Source: Cesiribacter sp964504565 | Lineage (GTDB): Bacteria > Bacteroidota > Bacteroidia > Cytophagales > Cyclobacteriaceae | NCBI GenBank assembly: GCA_964504565.1 | Contig: CAZDEY010000008.1 | Span: 160,121 to 224,120 of the forward strand | DNA length: 64,000 nt | Direction: 5' to 3' | Shown: piece after piece, positions 51,083 through 60,001 of the stretch | Layout of the letters: the number at the start of each line of letters is the position of its first letter | Numbering within the stretch: position 1 is the first letter of the stretch | The notes under the pieces: generated by a model | What the model saw: the letters and a program-made list of their open reading frames with translations, nothing else | Databases searched by the model: none | What the model was told of the DNA's origin: nothing | Translations under genes and position numbers: made by a program

Positions 51083-52798
51083 TTATACTTTATCCAGCTC
51101 TTCCTTTACAAAGCTGATCAGCTCTTTAATGTAGGGTCGGCCAAAGTCGAAGCGTATGTTGGCGGCTGAATATACTTCGGGTATGCTGCGGGTGTAGCCT
51201 AATTTAAGAGCATTCAGATAAGACTGCAGGCCCCGGCGGTGGTCTTCTTTAAAGTTCTTCCAAATGGCGATGGCACCAAGCTGAGCTATACCATACTCAA
51301 TATAGTAGAAAGGAACTTCGTATAGGTGAAGTTGCTTCTGCCACATTATCTTTTTGTAGGCCTCAAGGCCGTCCCAATCCGTAACGTCATCGCTAAACTC
51401 ATCGTAAATTTCCAGCCATTCTTCCTGGCGTTCTTCCTCATCAGCTTCGGGGTGGGTATATATCCAATGCTGAAATTTATCGATTATGGCTATCCAGGGC
51501 AGCGTGGTTATTATTTGCTCCAGGTGTTCGCGCTTGGCCCGGCGTAATTCTTCCTTATCCGAGAAATATTCATCCCAATAATCCATACTGATCAGCTCCA
51601 TACTCATAGAAGCTAGTTCGGCTATTTCCGAGGGGGTATGCTTGAAATCGTTAAGTTCCAGGTCGCGGGTAAGGAATGAGTGTATGGCGTGGCCGCCCTC
51701 GTGCAGCAGGGTAATCATATCGCGCAGGGTACTGGTGGCGTTCATAAAAATAAAGGGAACCCCGGTTTCGGCCAATGGATAGTTGTAACCACCCGGTGCT
51801 TTACCTTTACGGCTATCCAAATCCAGATGCTTCATATCGCGCATCACCTCCAGGCAACGACCCAGAAACGGATCCAGCCGATTGAATACCCGAACGGTTT
51901 TATCCAACAGTTCTTCGCTATTTTTAAAAGGTTTTAGCGGCTGCCTATGTTCTATGTCTACCTGCTTATCCCACGGGCGGAGCGCATCAACTTCCAGCTT
52001 TTCTTTGCGCTCCTGCATTATTTGGTTTAGCAAAGGAGTAACTTCAGTAGATACCGAATCGTGAAAATCCTCGCAATCATCCGGGGTGTAATCAAAGCGA
52101 CCCAGCGCCTTAAACATATAGTCACGGTAGTTTTTGAAGTCGGCGTTGGTTGCCATTTGGTGGCGCACCTTAAGTAACTGGCTAAACAAATCATCCAGTT
52201 GGCGGGCATCTTCTTTGCGGCGCTCGTTTATTTTCCGGAAGGCTTCTTCGCGCTTAGCCCTATCCGTACTTTGCAAAAAATCGGCGGCTTGCTGCAGGGT
52301 CATTTCCTGACCGTCCAGTTGCACCGTCATAGCTCCACTAATAGCGCCAAATTCTTGGGCTAGGGTAGCCTGCTGGGTCTGAAGCGGAATATTTTCTTTC
52401 CGAAAAATTTCAAATTCGGATTTCATGGTGCGGGCCAGAATTGGGTAACCGCTACTGGTAAGCTGGGCCAGGAATTGACTTTCTAAGGCCTTTTGGTTTA
52501 GCGAGTTACTTTCTGGCGAAATATTAGGCTGAATGTGGGATATAAAGTACTGAAATGCTTCCCGCCGATCCTTGTCTGCGGTATCAATAGTCATTTTAAT
52601 GTAGCGCCAGCCCATATCTTCACCCACTATAGCTTCCAGCTCACTTCGGTCTCTGAACCACTGCTGAAGTTCTTCGCTATTGGTTATAGGCCGCTCCTTC
52701 AGTTCCTCAAAGTAAGGTTTTAAGGTATCCCAATCCGAAATTTTAAAATCTTGCGGCAGGTAACTTCTTTCCTTAGTAGTTATTTGGGTGCTATTCAT
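51083..52798 (-). CDS. pepF: M3 family oligoendopeptidase
   Basis: Cytoplasmic zinc peptidase that degrades oligopeptides. At 571 residues it is normal for the PepF/M3B group. The zinc motif HEGGH is in MITLLHEGGHAIHSFLT near residue 352, with the third ligand glutamate in HTPSEIAELASMSMEL about 27 residues on. The TGVPFIFMNATSTLRDM segment before it and IAQLGAIAIWKNFKEDH near 510 are typical. No signal peptide. It has a 122-base upstream region shared with no other gene. Confidence 0.93.
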   Translation of the reverse strand: MNSTQITTKERSYLPQDFKISDWDTLKPYFEELKERPITNSEELQQWFRDRSELEAIVGEDMGWRYIKMTIDTADKDRREAFQYFISHIQPNISPESNSLNQKALESQFLAQLTSSGYPILARTMKSEFEIFRKENIPLQTQQATLAQEFGAISGAMTVQLDGQEMTLQQAADFLQSTDRAKREEAFRKINERRKEDARQLDDLFSQLLKVRHQMATNADFKNYRDYMFKALGRFDYTPDDCEDFHDSVSTEVTPLLNQIMQERKEKLEVDALRPWDKQVDIEHRQPLKPFKNSEELLDKTVRVFNRLDPFLGRCLEVMRDMKHLDLDSRKGKAPGGYNYPLAETGVPFIFMNATSTLRDMITLLHEGGHAIHSFLTRDLELNDFKHTPSEIAELASMSMELISMDYWDEYFSDKEELRRAKREHLEQIITTLPWIAIIDKFQHWIYTHPEADEEERQEEWLEIYDEFSDDVTDWDGLEAYKKIMWQKQLHLYEVPFYYIEYGIAQLGAIAIWKNFKEDHRRGLQSYLNALKLGYTRSIPEVYSAANIRFDFGRPYIKELISFVKEELDKV

Positions 52799-52920
52799 AC
52801 AAGTAAATTCAATTAGAGCCTTATTACTAGAGCCAAAAAAATTATTTAGCCCTATAGATAAGATAAACCTGGTGAGTTATTAGTTTCTTAGCCGTAGGTG
52901 ACAAAAAATTTTTAGGGTTT

Positions 52921-54072
52921 CTATCCTATTTCAATTACTACATTGTTGGTAAGGGGGCGACCTACGCAGGTAAGCACATACCCTTCCTCTAACTCATCTT
53001 CGCTCAGGCCTTCGTCTTCGTCCAGCTTAACTTTGCCGCTAATACATTTACCCCGGCAAGCCGTACACAGACCACTCTGACAACTATAGGGCAAGTCAAT
53101 ATCTAGTTCTAAGGCCGTTTCTAATATAGTTTTTCCGGGCTCAACCACAAAAACGTGTTCTTCCTCGTCTACTATAACCTTAACTTCGTAGCTTTGGTTG
53201 GTTCCTCCTTCAGCTTCGGCAACCTCTTCGCTAGCTTTGGTTTCCGGAGTTCCGGGCAAAAAGCTTTCCTTAAACACCCGCTCTTTTTCTATCCCCAAAC
53301 TTTCCAACGCTTTCAAGCTGTTAGCCATCATACCTTCCGGGCCGCAAACCCAATAGGTAGTTGGCAGGTTTTGGCTAGAAGCTATGGCTTTAAGCTGGTC
53401 AAGTAATACAGCTTCGGTAGGGGGGCCGGCAATTGCCCCGTAGCCTTCGGCACCGGCATCTAAAATATGCTTAACCGTAAACCTATCGGCATTAGCTGCC
53501 TGCAATGCGTGCAACTCATCTTTAAATATAATGCTTTCAGCATTTCGGTTAGCATAAATAAGGGTGAGCTGGCTAGTAGGTTCTTGGCTTAGGATGGTTT
53601 TAGCAATGGCTATTAAAGGAGTGATGCCGCTTCCCCCGCCCAGTAGTACTAGGTGGCGGGCTTGGCTGCCTGGTACAACCGCAAAATTGCCCATTGGGTC
53701 CATAACCTCCAGTTCATCGCCGGCTTTTAGGTGGTCGTTCAAGAAGTTAGATACCAGCCCCTCTTCTACCCTTTTTACTGTTACCGCCGGGTTGGCGTCA
53801 GTATAGGGCGAAGTACAAACGGAGTACGCCCGCCGCACCTTTTTGCCGTCAATTACCGGTATAAGAGTAAAAAACTGACCGGCCTTATAGTTAATAGTGC
53901 CTTCGGCCGGTTGCTCAAAGGCTATGGTTATGGCATCGGCCGTTTCTTTAATAACTTCTTTTACTTTTAAACGGCGGTATTGAACAGCGTTTGAGGCTAC
54001 CGCTTTTTTAACCGGGCTTTCCGGGGCTACTTCAGTATCCTTATTCTTCTTCTTAAAAAAACCGAACGGCAT
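52921..54072 (-). CDS. Ferredoxin-NADP reductase-like flavoprotein with 2Fe-2S domain (PaaE-like)
   Basis: A 383-residue electron-transfer protein. After a basic, probably flexible N-terminus (FFKKKNKDTEV) come an FAD domain (RRAYSVCTSP near 120), an NAD(P)-binding domain (LVLLGGGSGITPLIAIA near 185; WVCGPEGMM near 283) and a C-terminal plant-type ferredoxin. In the ferredoxin the cluster cysteines lie in LPYSCQSGLCTACRGKC near 344 and VLTCVGRP near 375. The domain order matches PaaE/HmpX-type reductases that feed oxygenases. No phenylacetate or other oxygenase gene is adjacent, so the electron acceptor is unknown. Confidence 0.9.
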   Translation of the reverse strand: MPFGFFKKKNKDTEVAPESPVKKAVASNAVQYRRLKVKEVIKETADAITIAFEQPAEGTINYKAGQFFTLIPVIDGKKVRRAYSVCTSPYTDANPAVTVKRVEEGLVSNFLNDHLKAGDELEVMDPMGNFAVVPGSQARHLVLLGGGSGITPLIAIAKTILSQEPTSQLTLIYANRNAESIIFKDELHALQAANADRFTVKHILDAGAEGYGAIAGPPTEAVLLDQLKAIASSQNLPTTYWVCGPEGMMANSLKALESLGIEKERVFKESFLPGTPETKASEEVAEAEGGTNQSYEVKVIVDEEEHVFVVEPGKTILETALELDIDLPYSCQSGLCTACRGKCISGKVKLDEDEGLSEDELEEGYVLTCVGRPLTNNVVIEIG

Positions 54073-54149
54073 AGTATATGTACAGTTGAAATTAGGTGAA
54101 ATTTACAGCCTAACACTAGTAAAGGCCTTTAAGCAAAAATGCTAGGCTA

Positions 54150-54157
54150 CAAAGGTA
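54150..54157 (-). promoter_or_regulatory. Possible -7 box for the PaaE-like reductase gene
   Basis: On the minus strand TACCTTTG matches the -7 consensus, 77 bases before the start codon. The -33 element is not clear. Confidence 0.45.
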
Positions 54158-54262
54158 CTAAAACCCGCAAATATTGCTTTTGGTTACAGTTTATAAAACT
54201 AGCGGGGCTTTTGGTTGCCGCTGTAAAGCCTAAGCCTTATTTTCGGGCTTTAATTCCCACTC

Positions 54263-55633
54263 ATGCAACTTTCGTCACTTACCGCAATTTCCCCAATCGA
54301 TGGCCGCTACCGTTCCAAAGCCAAAAGTTTATCTCCCTACTTCTCGGAGTTTGGCCTTATACGCTACCGTGTGCTGGTAGAAATTGAATACTTCATAGCA
54401 TTATGCGAACTACCCTTGCCCCAGCTCAGCCAAGTACCTCACAGCGATTTTAGTAAGCTAAGGCAGATTTACAAAAACTTCGGTATACAGGAAGCCAAAG
54501 AGATTAAAGATATTGAGCAAACCACCAACCACGATGTGAAGGCGGTTGAGTACTGGCTAAAGCAGCATTTCGAAACTTTAGGGTTAGGCAAGTTTAAAGA
54601 ATTCATCCACTTTGGCCTTACCTCGCAGGACGTAAACAATACGGCTATTCCGTATTCGCTAAAAGAAGCTGTGCAAAACGAGGTGCTGCCGATGCTGGAA
54701 GGTACAGTTGCGCTACTAAACAAGCTGGCCCTGGATTGGCACGACCAGCCTATGCTGGCGCGCACCCACGGACAACCGGCCAGCCCTACGGCAGTAGGTA
54801 AAGAAATTATGGTGTTTAGCGAGCGGATTACCCAACAGCTAAAGTTTTTGAAATCTATACCCTACGCGGCTAAATTTGGTGGGGCTACCGGCAATTTTAA
54901 TGCCCACACCGTAGCCTACCCCGAGGTGGACTGGGAAGAATTTGGGAACCAGTTCATTAACGACGGGCTTAGCCTACGCCGCAGCCGCCCTACTACCCAA
55001 ATAGAACATTACGACCACCTGGCGGCCCTACTGGATAACTTTAAACGAGTAGGCACTATATTGATTGACCTGAGCCGCGATATGTGGCACTACATCAGTA
55101 TAAACTACTTTACCCAGAAGCTAAAAGAAGGCGAGGTTGGCTCATCGGCTATGCCGCATAAAGTAAACCCTATAGATTTTGAAAATGCTGAAGGAAATAT
55201 TGGTATAGCCAATGCCTTATTTGAGCACCTTTCGGCTAAACTGCCTATAAGCCGACTGCAGCGCGACTTAACCGATTCTACCGTACTACGGAATTTGGGG
55301 GTACCCTTAGCTCATCTGCAAATTTCATTATTGGCCCTACAAACCGGGCTGAACAAGCTGCAAATTAACCGCGAGGCTATTAACCAGGATTTAGAAGATA
55401 ACTGGGTAATTATTGCCGAAGCCATTCAAACTATTCTAAGAAGGGAGGGCGTAGCCAATCCGTACGAGAAACTAAAAGCCCTTACCCGCGGCCAGGCTAA
55501 AATTAATGCAGAAACCTTTAAAAATTTTATAAACGAGCTGGAGGTTAGCGAAGGTATTAAACAAGAGCTGCGTAAGCTACAGCCGCATACCTACATTGGT
55601 ACGGCAACTAACTGGATGGCTGGTAATAACTAA
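54263..55633 (+). CDS. purB: Adenylosuccinate lyase
   Basis: Acts twice in purine synthesis, splitting SAICAR and adenylosuccinate to release fumarate. The 456-residue fumarase/aspartase-superfamily protein starts LSSLTAISPIDGRYRSK. It has the GLTSQDVNNTA segment near residue 118, the catalytic histidine region ARTHGQPASPTAVGKE near 162, GGATGNFNAH near 201, and the signature loop GSSAMPHKVNPIDFENAEGN near 293. All key residues are present and length is normal. This form (ASL of the E. coli PurB type) is complete. It has a terminator-like hairpin just after the stop. Confidence 0.96.
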   Translation: MQLSSLTAISPIDGRYRSKAKSLSPYFSEFGLIRYRVLVEIEYFIALCELPLPQLSQVPHSDFSKLRQIYKNFGIQEAKEIKDIEQTTNHDVKAVEYWLKQHFETLGLGKFKEFIHFGLTSQDVNNTAIPYSLKEAVQNEVLPMLEGTVALLNKLALDWHDQPMLARTHGQPASPTAVGKEIMVFSERITQQLKFLKSIPYAAKFGGATGNFNAHTVAYPEVDWEEFGNQFINDGLSLRRSRPTTQIEHYDHLAALLDNFKRVGTILIDLSRDMWHYISINYFTQKLKEGEVGSSAMPHKVNPIDFENAEGNIGIANALFEHLSAKLPISRLQRDLTDSTVLRNLGVPLAHLQISLLALQTGLNKLQINREAINQDLEDNWVIIAEAIQTILRREGVANPYEKLKALTRGQAKINAETFKNFINELEVSEGIKQELRKLQPHTYIGTATNWMAGNN

Positions 55634-55643
55634 GCCAAAGAGT

Positions 55644-55678
55644 GATTAGCCGGCTGATTAGTTGGCTAATTGCTTTTT
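55644..55678 (+). terminator. Terminator after purB
   Basis: ATTAGCC and GGCTAAT pair across a 12-base loop that itself holds AGCCGGCT, followed by TGCTTTTT. It overlaps the end of the convergent gene at 55658. Confidence 0.65.
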
Positions 55679-55999
55679 AATGAAAAGAGTTAACTCCTGA
55701 ATTTGACCTACGCTAAATCCTTTACGAAGCATTTTTAGATGATAGGAAGTAACCATATCCGGGTCTTCGGCTAGCAGGTTGGCGTAGGCTACGGCTAACG
55801 AAATATCTCCGGGGTCATTGCCTGGCTCAAAGTCGGGTACCATAAGTGCTTCGGCAGTTTCTAAATCCTTGCCGGTACTGTTGGCTAAGGCTTCGGTTAC
55901 TGCCCCTAACAGTCTAGGGTGCAGGCTAATAGAACTAACTGAAGGCTCCTTGCTTTCGGAATCTCCCTTCAAGAACAATGGCTTTTTAGATGGTTGCAC
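55658..55999 (-). CDS. Conserved-looking small acidic protein, unknown
   Basis: A 113-residue protein with no signal or membrane segment, starting at GTG. The first 25 residues are polar and probably disordered; the rest looks helical (LGAVTEALANSTGKDLETAEALM, then SLAVAYANLLAEDPDMVTSYHLKMLRKGFSVGQIQELTLFIKK). I do not recognise a family. A TATATTTG -7 box lies 25 bases upstream of the GTG (56024-56031, minus), which supports a real transcript. It is convergent with purB. Confidence 0.55.
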   Translation of the reverse strand: MQPSKKPLFLKGDSESKEPSVSSISLHPRLLGAVTEALANSTGKDLETAEALMVPDFEPGNDPGDISLAVAYANLLAEDPDMVTSYHLKMLRKGFSVGQIQELTLFIKKQLAN

Positions 56000-56023
56000 C
56001 GGAGTATAGTAGTGATACTATTT

Positions 56024-56031
56024 CAAATATA
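56024..56031 (-). promoter_or_regulatory. Possible -7 box for the 113-residue protein gene
   Basis: Minus-strand TATATTTG matches the consensus, 25 bases before the GTG start. No strong -33 is seen. Confidence 0.45.
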
Positions 56032-56071
56032 GATAAAACTAAGGAAATATTAACTTAATATTAGAGTAAAG

Positions 56072-56101
56072 AAAAAGCGCCCCGAATTTTTCCGAAGCGC
56101 T
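56072..56101 (-). terminator. Terminator of the secreted-protein gene at 56192
   Basis: On the minus strand AGCGCTTCG pairs with CGGGGCGCT (two U-G pairs) around an 8-base loop, then a T5 tract. It lies about 90 bases after the stop. Confidence 0.75.
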
Positions 56102-56191
56102 CATTACACTATGTAAAGAGGATTTACAATTTCAATATAGCAAAAACTCCTGATTATTAACCTTTTAATATTGGGTTTTCCTAAAAAAATC

Positions 56192-56611
56192 TTACCCGAC
56201 AAAATCTCCGGATTTTTCCCGGCATTCTTTAATTCGCTTGTTCAGGCGATGGTGCCAAAAGGGCCCATTTTTCAGGAGTAGAATAAACTTTGTTCCGAAA
56301 TTGTGCAGGCGCAACCCAAAATCAGTTTTGCTATTGGTTTGGTTAGGCGGCATTATAACGTACTGAAAACCTAGTTTTCGGGTGTACTCTTCCAGGCAAC
56401 GGTTACCGGGTAAAGAGTTACGGGTATTGTATTGGTACAAACTGTATAGCGTTTCGGTTTTTGGTTCGGCTACATCAACCTGATAACTGGTAGCAGTAGA
56501 TTTTTTAGGAGGCGAGTTTTTTTTGTCCTGCTTTGTTTGGCTTTGCGCCGAACCGGAAAACACCAGCAACACACATAATAAAAGACCAATAAGATTCAGC
56601 TTTTGCACCAT
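56192..56611 (-). CDS. Small secreted basic protein, unknown
   Basis: A 139-residue protein with a signal peptide (MVQKLNLIGLLLCVLLVFSGSAQ, cleavage near 24), then a Lys/Ser-rich stretch. A compact C-terminal part follows with two cysteines (LPGNRCLEEYTRKLGFQYVI near 77; IKECREKSGDF near 130) that could form a disulfide. I do not recognise a family. It diverges from the methyltransferase gene, with a palindromic -7-like element between them. Confidence 0.6.
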   Translation of the reverse strand: MVQKLNLIGLLLCVLLVFSGSAQSQTKQDKKNSPPKKSTATSYQVDVAEPKTETLYSLYQYNTRNSLPGNRCLEEYTRKLGFQYVIMPPNQTNSKTDFGLRLHNFGTKFILLLKNGPFWHHRLNKRIKECREKSGDFVG

Positions 56612-56664
56612 AACAGAGACCTTCAGTATATACTAATAAGGGCGGTAAGTTTGCCGGGCTTGTC

Positions 56665-56680
56665 TATCTTTGCAAAGATA
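56665..56680. promoter_or_regulatory. Palindromic double -7 element
   Basis: TATCTTTGCAAAGATA is a perfect 16-bp palindrome, so the -7 box TATCTTTG is present on both strands between the divergent secreted-protein and methyltransferase genes. On the plus strand it abuts the methyltransferase ATG. Confidence 0.45.
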
Positions 56681-57450
56681 TGCTAAAAAATCTGATAAGC
56701 CTGGTCATCAGAAAGGTTCCCAGGCCTCTGCTGCAACGGGTTAGTCACCACGGCCTAAGGGTAATGGCTCTGTTTTACCGCGGCAATAAAGTAGAATGCC
56801 CAGTTTGCCATAGCCAGTTTAGGCAGTTTTTACCCTACGGACGTAAGGGCCGTAGCAATGCATTGTGTCCCCGGTGCCTAGCGCTGGAACGCCACCGTTT
56901 AATGTGGTTATACCTTCAGCGTAAAACTACTTTCTTTACCCAACCGCTTAAGGTACTACACATTGCCCCGGAGTTATGTTTCATAGATAGGTTTGAAGCT
57001 CAAGAAAACCTAGAGTATATAACCGCCGATATAGAATCGCCCTTGGCTAAGGTAAAAATGGATATCCACGACATTCCGTTTGAGGATGATAGCTTTGATG
57101 TAGTGTTTTGCAACCACGTACTAGAACACGTACGGGATGATGGCCGCGCCATGCAAGAAATGCACCGGGTACTTAAACCAGGTGGCTGGGGCATTATGCA
57201 AATTCCGCTATTCTTTCCCCTGCCGGAAGCTACCTACGAGGATGCTTCAATTACCAGCCCGGCCGAGCGCGAAAAAGCCTTCGGGCAGAACGATCACGTA
57301 AGGTTATATGGCAAAGATTACCCTCAACGGTTAGAGAAAGCCGGCTTTAAAGTTACGGAAGACTGGTTGGCCAAAGAATTACCAACTGAAGAAGTTACCC
57401 GTTTTGCACTACCCCTAAATGAACCTATTTACCGGGTTGACAAACCATAG
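56680..57450 (+). CDS. SAM-dependent methyltransferase with N-terminal zinc ribbon
   Basis: A 256-residue class I methyltransferase. Residues about 40-70 hold two CxxC pairs (ECPVCHSQF and NALCPRCLALERHR), probably a zinc ribbon. The methyltransferase domain follows: VLHIAPELCF near 97 (motif I, without the usual GxGxG), ADIESPLAKVKMDIHDIPFEDDSFDVVFCNHVLEHV near 115-150, and VLKPGGWGIMQIP near 165. Similar proteins occur beside glycosyltransferases; here two GT2 genes lie directly downstream on the other strand, with a 22-base tail overlap. A glycan or lipid substrate is plausible but unproved. Confidence 0.85.
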   Translation: MLKNLISLVIRKVPRPLLQRVSHHGLRVMALFYRGNKVECPVCHSQFRQFLPYGRKGRSNALCPRCLALERHRLMWLYLQRKTTFFTQPLKVLHIAPELCFIDRFEAQENLEYITADIESPLAKVKMDIHDIPFEDDSFDVVFCNHVLEHVRDDGRAMQEMHRVLKPGGWGIMQIPLFFPLPEATYEDASITSPAEREKAFGQNDHVRLYGKDYPQRLEKAGFKVTEDWLAKELPTEEVTRFALPLNEPIYRVDKP

Positions 57451-58433
57451 TTTCCGCTCTTAAGCAGGTATTTTATTCCTTCTTTAATAAAGCCAATTCC
57501 GTAGCCAAAGTGCATAGCCAAAATAGCCGGCACAGTAAGTATAGCCGCCGTAAAGCTTTTATATACAACGAAAGCATTCAAAAAATTCAGCAGCAAATAC
57601 CCAAAATAAAGCGAGAGGCCGATAACGAAAAGCTCAACACTAAGCCACCATACTGCAGTTAGCAGCAAAAGAAACCCTAAAGTAAATACTGCCGGAAACC
57701 AATGCCCTAATTTTAACTCCGAGGGGAATAAACTATATAATTTAATACGAGCTTCGCCGGAGTGGCGTACCTGATTAAAAAATTGCTTAAGGTTGGTTCG
57801 TCGCTTATGATAAACTTCCAGCTCAGGAATTAATACTACTTTATAGCCACTATTAATCATACGGCGGCTAAATTCAATGTCTTCGCCGTAGCGCATTGCA
57901 CTGAAACCGCCGGTTTCTTTCCATACCTTTTTGCTAATCCCCATATTAAAACTACGGGGGCTAAACTGACCTATATGCTTTTTTTTGCCGCGTATTCCCC
58001 CGGTAGTTAGCGTAGAGGTCATGGCGTAGCTTACTGCCTTTTGCATACTGCTAAAATCGGGCGAGGCGGCATCCGGTCCACCGTAGGCATCGGGTGGGTT
58101 TTTAGTTTTTAAAACGGAGCTTAAGTGGTGTAGGTAACCCGCAGGGATTAAACAGTCCGAATCGAAAATTATAAAGAACTCGCCGGTGGCCTGTTCAAAA
58201 CCATAGTTTCGGCTAAGGCCAGGTCCGCTATTTTCCTTATAAAAATATTTGAGGTCTAGCTGCTCACCAAACCTCTTGCAAATTTCTGTACAGCTATCTT
58301 CTGACCCATCCTCGATAATTAGTACCTCAAAAGTCTTGTAGGTTTGCTCAACTAAAGATTGGAGCAACTCCTTAACTTCCTGCGGCCGGTTATATACCGG
58401 TATTATTACGGAAAACTTTAGCGGTTCGCTCAT
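57429..58433 (-). CDS. Family 2 glycosyltransferase with C-terminal membrane helices
   Basis: A 334-residue GT-A fold enzyme. The nucleotide-sugar motif SVIIPVYNRPQEV is at residue 8, LIIEDGSEDS near 38, the metal-binding FIIFDSDCLIP near 88, and the acceptor-side RYGEDIEFSRRMINSG near 183. Three hydrophobic helices end the protein (near 245, 265 and 300), so it is membrane-anchored with the catalytic domain in the cytoplasm. The sugar and acceptor are unknown. It is the last gene of a six-gene minus-strand operon and overlaps the previous gene by 4 bases. Confidence 0.88.
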   Translation of the reverse strand: MSEPLKFSVIIPVYNRPQEVKELLQSLVEQTYKTFEVLIIEDGSEDSCTEICKRFGEQLDLKYFYKENSGPGLSRNYGFEQATGEFFIIFDSDCLIPAGYLHHLSSVLKTKNPPDAYGGPDAASPDFSSMQKAVSYAMTSTLTTGGIRGKKKHIGQFSPRSFNMGISKKVWKETGGFSAMRYGEDIEFSRRMINSGYKVVLIPELEVYHKRRTNLKQFFNQVRHSGEARIKLYSLFPSELKLGHWFPAVFTLGFLLLLTAVWWLSVELFVIGLSLYFGYLLLNFLNAFVVYKSFTAAILTVPAILAMHFGYGIGFIKEGIKYLLKSGNYGLSTR

Positions 58434-59404
58434 TCAATACCTACCCGTTCAATTATAAGCTGATCGCGTTTGCCGGCATTTTGCATAACCAGCATTTCGG
58501 CTATAAAGCCGGCTAAAAACAATTGCACCCCAATCACCAGGGCTATTAAGGCTAAAAAGAACAGCGGCTGTTCGGTAACATCGCGCGCTAGCTGGTGCTG
58601 AATTACATAGATATAGTATAACTTCTCGCCCAGAATATACATAGTAAAGAAGAAGCCTAACAGAAACGAAAGTGTACCTAAAGCCCCGAAAAAGTGCATT
58701 GGTCGTTGCTTAAATTTGCTTACGAAGGTTATTGAAAGCAAATCTAAAAAGCCGTAAACAAAGCGCTCCAGGCCAAATTTAGTAGTACCGTATTTACGAG
58801 CCTGGTGCGCTACCGGCTTTTCGCCAATACTACTAAAGCCCCGCCACTTAGCAATTACCGGAATATAACGGTGCATTTCGCCGTATATATCCACATTTTT
58901 CACCACTTCACTGCGGTAGGCTTTAAGGCCACAATTAAAATCGTGCAGTTTAATATCGCTTATTTTACCGGTTACCCAGTTGAAAAATTTTGAAGGAATA
59001 GTTTTACTTATAGGGTCGTAGCGCTTTTGCTTCCAGCCGCTAACTAAATCGTATCCTTCTTGGGTTATCATCCGGTAAAGCTCCGGAATCTCATCGGGGC
59101 TATCCTGCAGGTCGGCATCCATAGTTATAACTACGCGGCCTCGGCAGTTTTTAAACCCGGAATTTAGTGCCGCCGATTTGCCGTGGTTACGGTTAAAGCG
59201 TATGCCCCGGATGTGCGGATTGGTTTCAAAAATATCGCGCACTACTGCCCAGCTCCTATCTTTACTGCCGTCGTCTACCAACAGCACTTCATAAGTAAAG
59301 CCGTGTTCTTTCATAACACGGCTTATCCAGGTACACAATTCCGGTAGCGATTCCTCTTCGTTATACAGCGGAACAATTACCGAAATGTCAATATCATGCT
59401 GCAT
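58430..59404 (-). CDS. Polyprenyl-phosphate glycosyltransferase (GtrB/DPM-like)
   Basis: A 324-residue GT2 of the dolichol-phosphate mannose synthase-like type. SVIVPLYNEEESLPEL is at residue 8, the metal motif ITMDADLQDSPDEIPELY near 92, the HDFNCGLKAYRSEVV segment near 153, and two C-terminal membrane helices (near 235 and 280). DADLQD is characteristic of enzymes that load a sugar onto undecaprenyl phosphate. It probably supplies a lipid-linked sugar to a glycan pathway; the sugar is not defined. Its stop overlaps the next gene's start and its start touches the DUF4199 stop by one base. Confidence 0.9.
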   Translation of the reverse strand: MQHDIDISVIVPLYNEEESLPELCTWISRVMKEHGFTYEVLLVDDGSKDRSWAVVRDIFETNPHIRGIRFNRNHGKSAALNSGFKNCRGRVVITMDADLQDSPDEIPELYRMITQEGYDLVSGWKQKRYDPISKTIPSKFFNWVTGKISDIKLHDFNCGLKAYRSEVVKNVDIYGEMHRYIPVIAKWRGFSSIGEKPVAHQARKYGTTKFGLERFVYGFLDLLSITFVSKFKQRPMHFFGALGTLSFLLGFFFTMYILGEKLYYIYVIQHQLARDVTEQPLFFLALIALVIGVQLFLAGFIAEMLVMQNAGKRDQLIIERVGIE

Positions 59405-59991
59405 TAATACTCTACCTCGGGGTCGTTTTCTTTAGTGAATGCGGAAATAATTAAACCTAGTATTAAGCCTCCTATACCATAAATCAAAGGGGGATATACA
59501 ATAGTATTTAAGAAGCTACCTGTATCATTAATAACTTGTTCCCGAGAAGCTTCAATCTGAGCTTCTTGCTCATCAGTTATTTCCCCTCCTATCATTTCAA
59601 AAACTTTATATTGCATTTCTACAGTGGCTTCGGCCATTTTCTCTGGTATAGTAGGATCTACAAAGTTTATATAGATAAACGAAACTAAACCGGCGACTAA
59701 ACCGGCAACTGCTGATAGCACAATTGCCAAAATTAAACCTTGGCTATATTTCATATATCCATTTCCATCTCGCTTAAAGCCTTTGTGAGTTAAAACTATA
59801 CCAATTATACCGGCCAGTAGCCCTAACACCGAAACTATCCAGCTGGTATAAAGACCTAGTACATAGCTGAATATAATAGTTATTACTGCGGATATAGCGC
59901 CGGTAATTAGCCCTCCTTTAACTCCATAGGGTAGGATTGAAGGTTGTGCGGCTACAGGTTGATTTGATTGATAGGTAGTGGTGGTTTCCAT
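59404..59991 (-). CDS. DUF4199 membrane protein (copy 1)
   Basis: A 195-residue protein with four hydrophobic helices: GLITGAISAVITIIFSYVLG near 27, IVSVLGLLAGIIGIVLTHKG near 52, GLILAIVLSAVAGLVAGLVSFIYI near 85, and YGIGGLILGLIISAF near 170. The sequence FKRDGNGYMKYSQGL between helices 2 and 3 is the DUF4199 signature region. Function unknown; a Bacteroidota family. A second copy lies 10 bases upstream in the operon, and they show the same helix plan. Confidence 0.85.
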   Translation of the reverse strand: METTTTYQSNQPVAAQPSILPYGVKGGLITGAISAVITIIFSYVLGLYTSWIVSVLGLLAGIIGIVLTHKGFKRDGNGYMKYSQGLILAIVLSAVAGLVAGLVSFIYINFVDPTIPEKMAEATVEMQYKVFEMIGGEITDEQEAQIEASREQVINDTGSFLNTIVYPPLIYGIGGLILGLIISAFTKENDPEVEY

Positions 59992-60001
59992 AGATTGAGG
60001 G

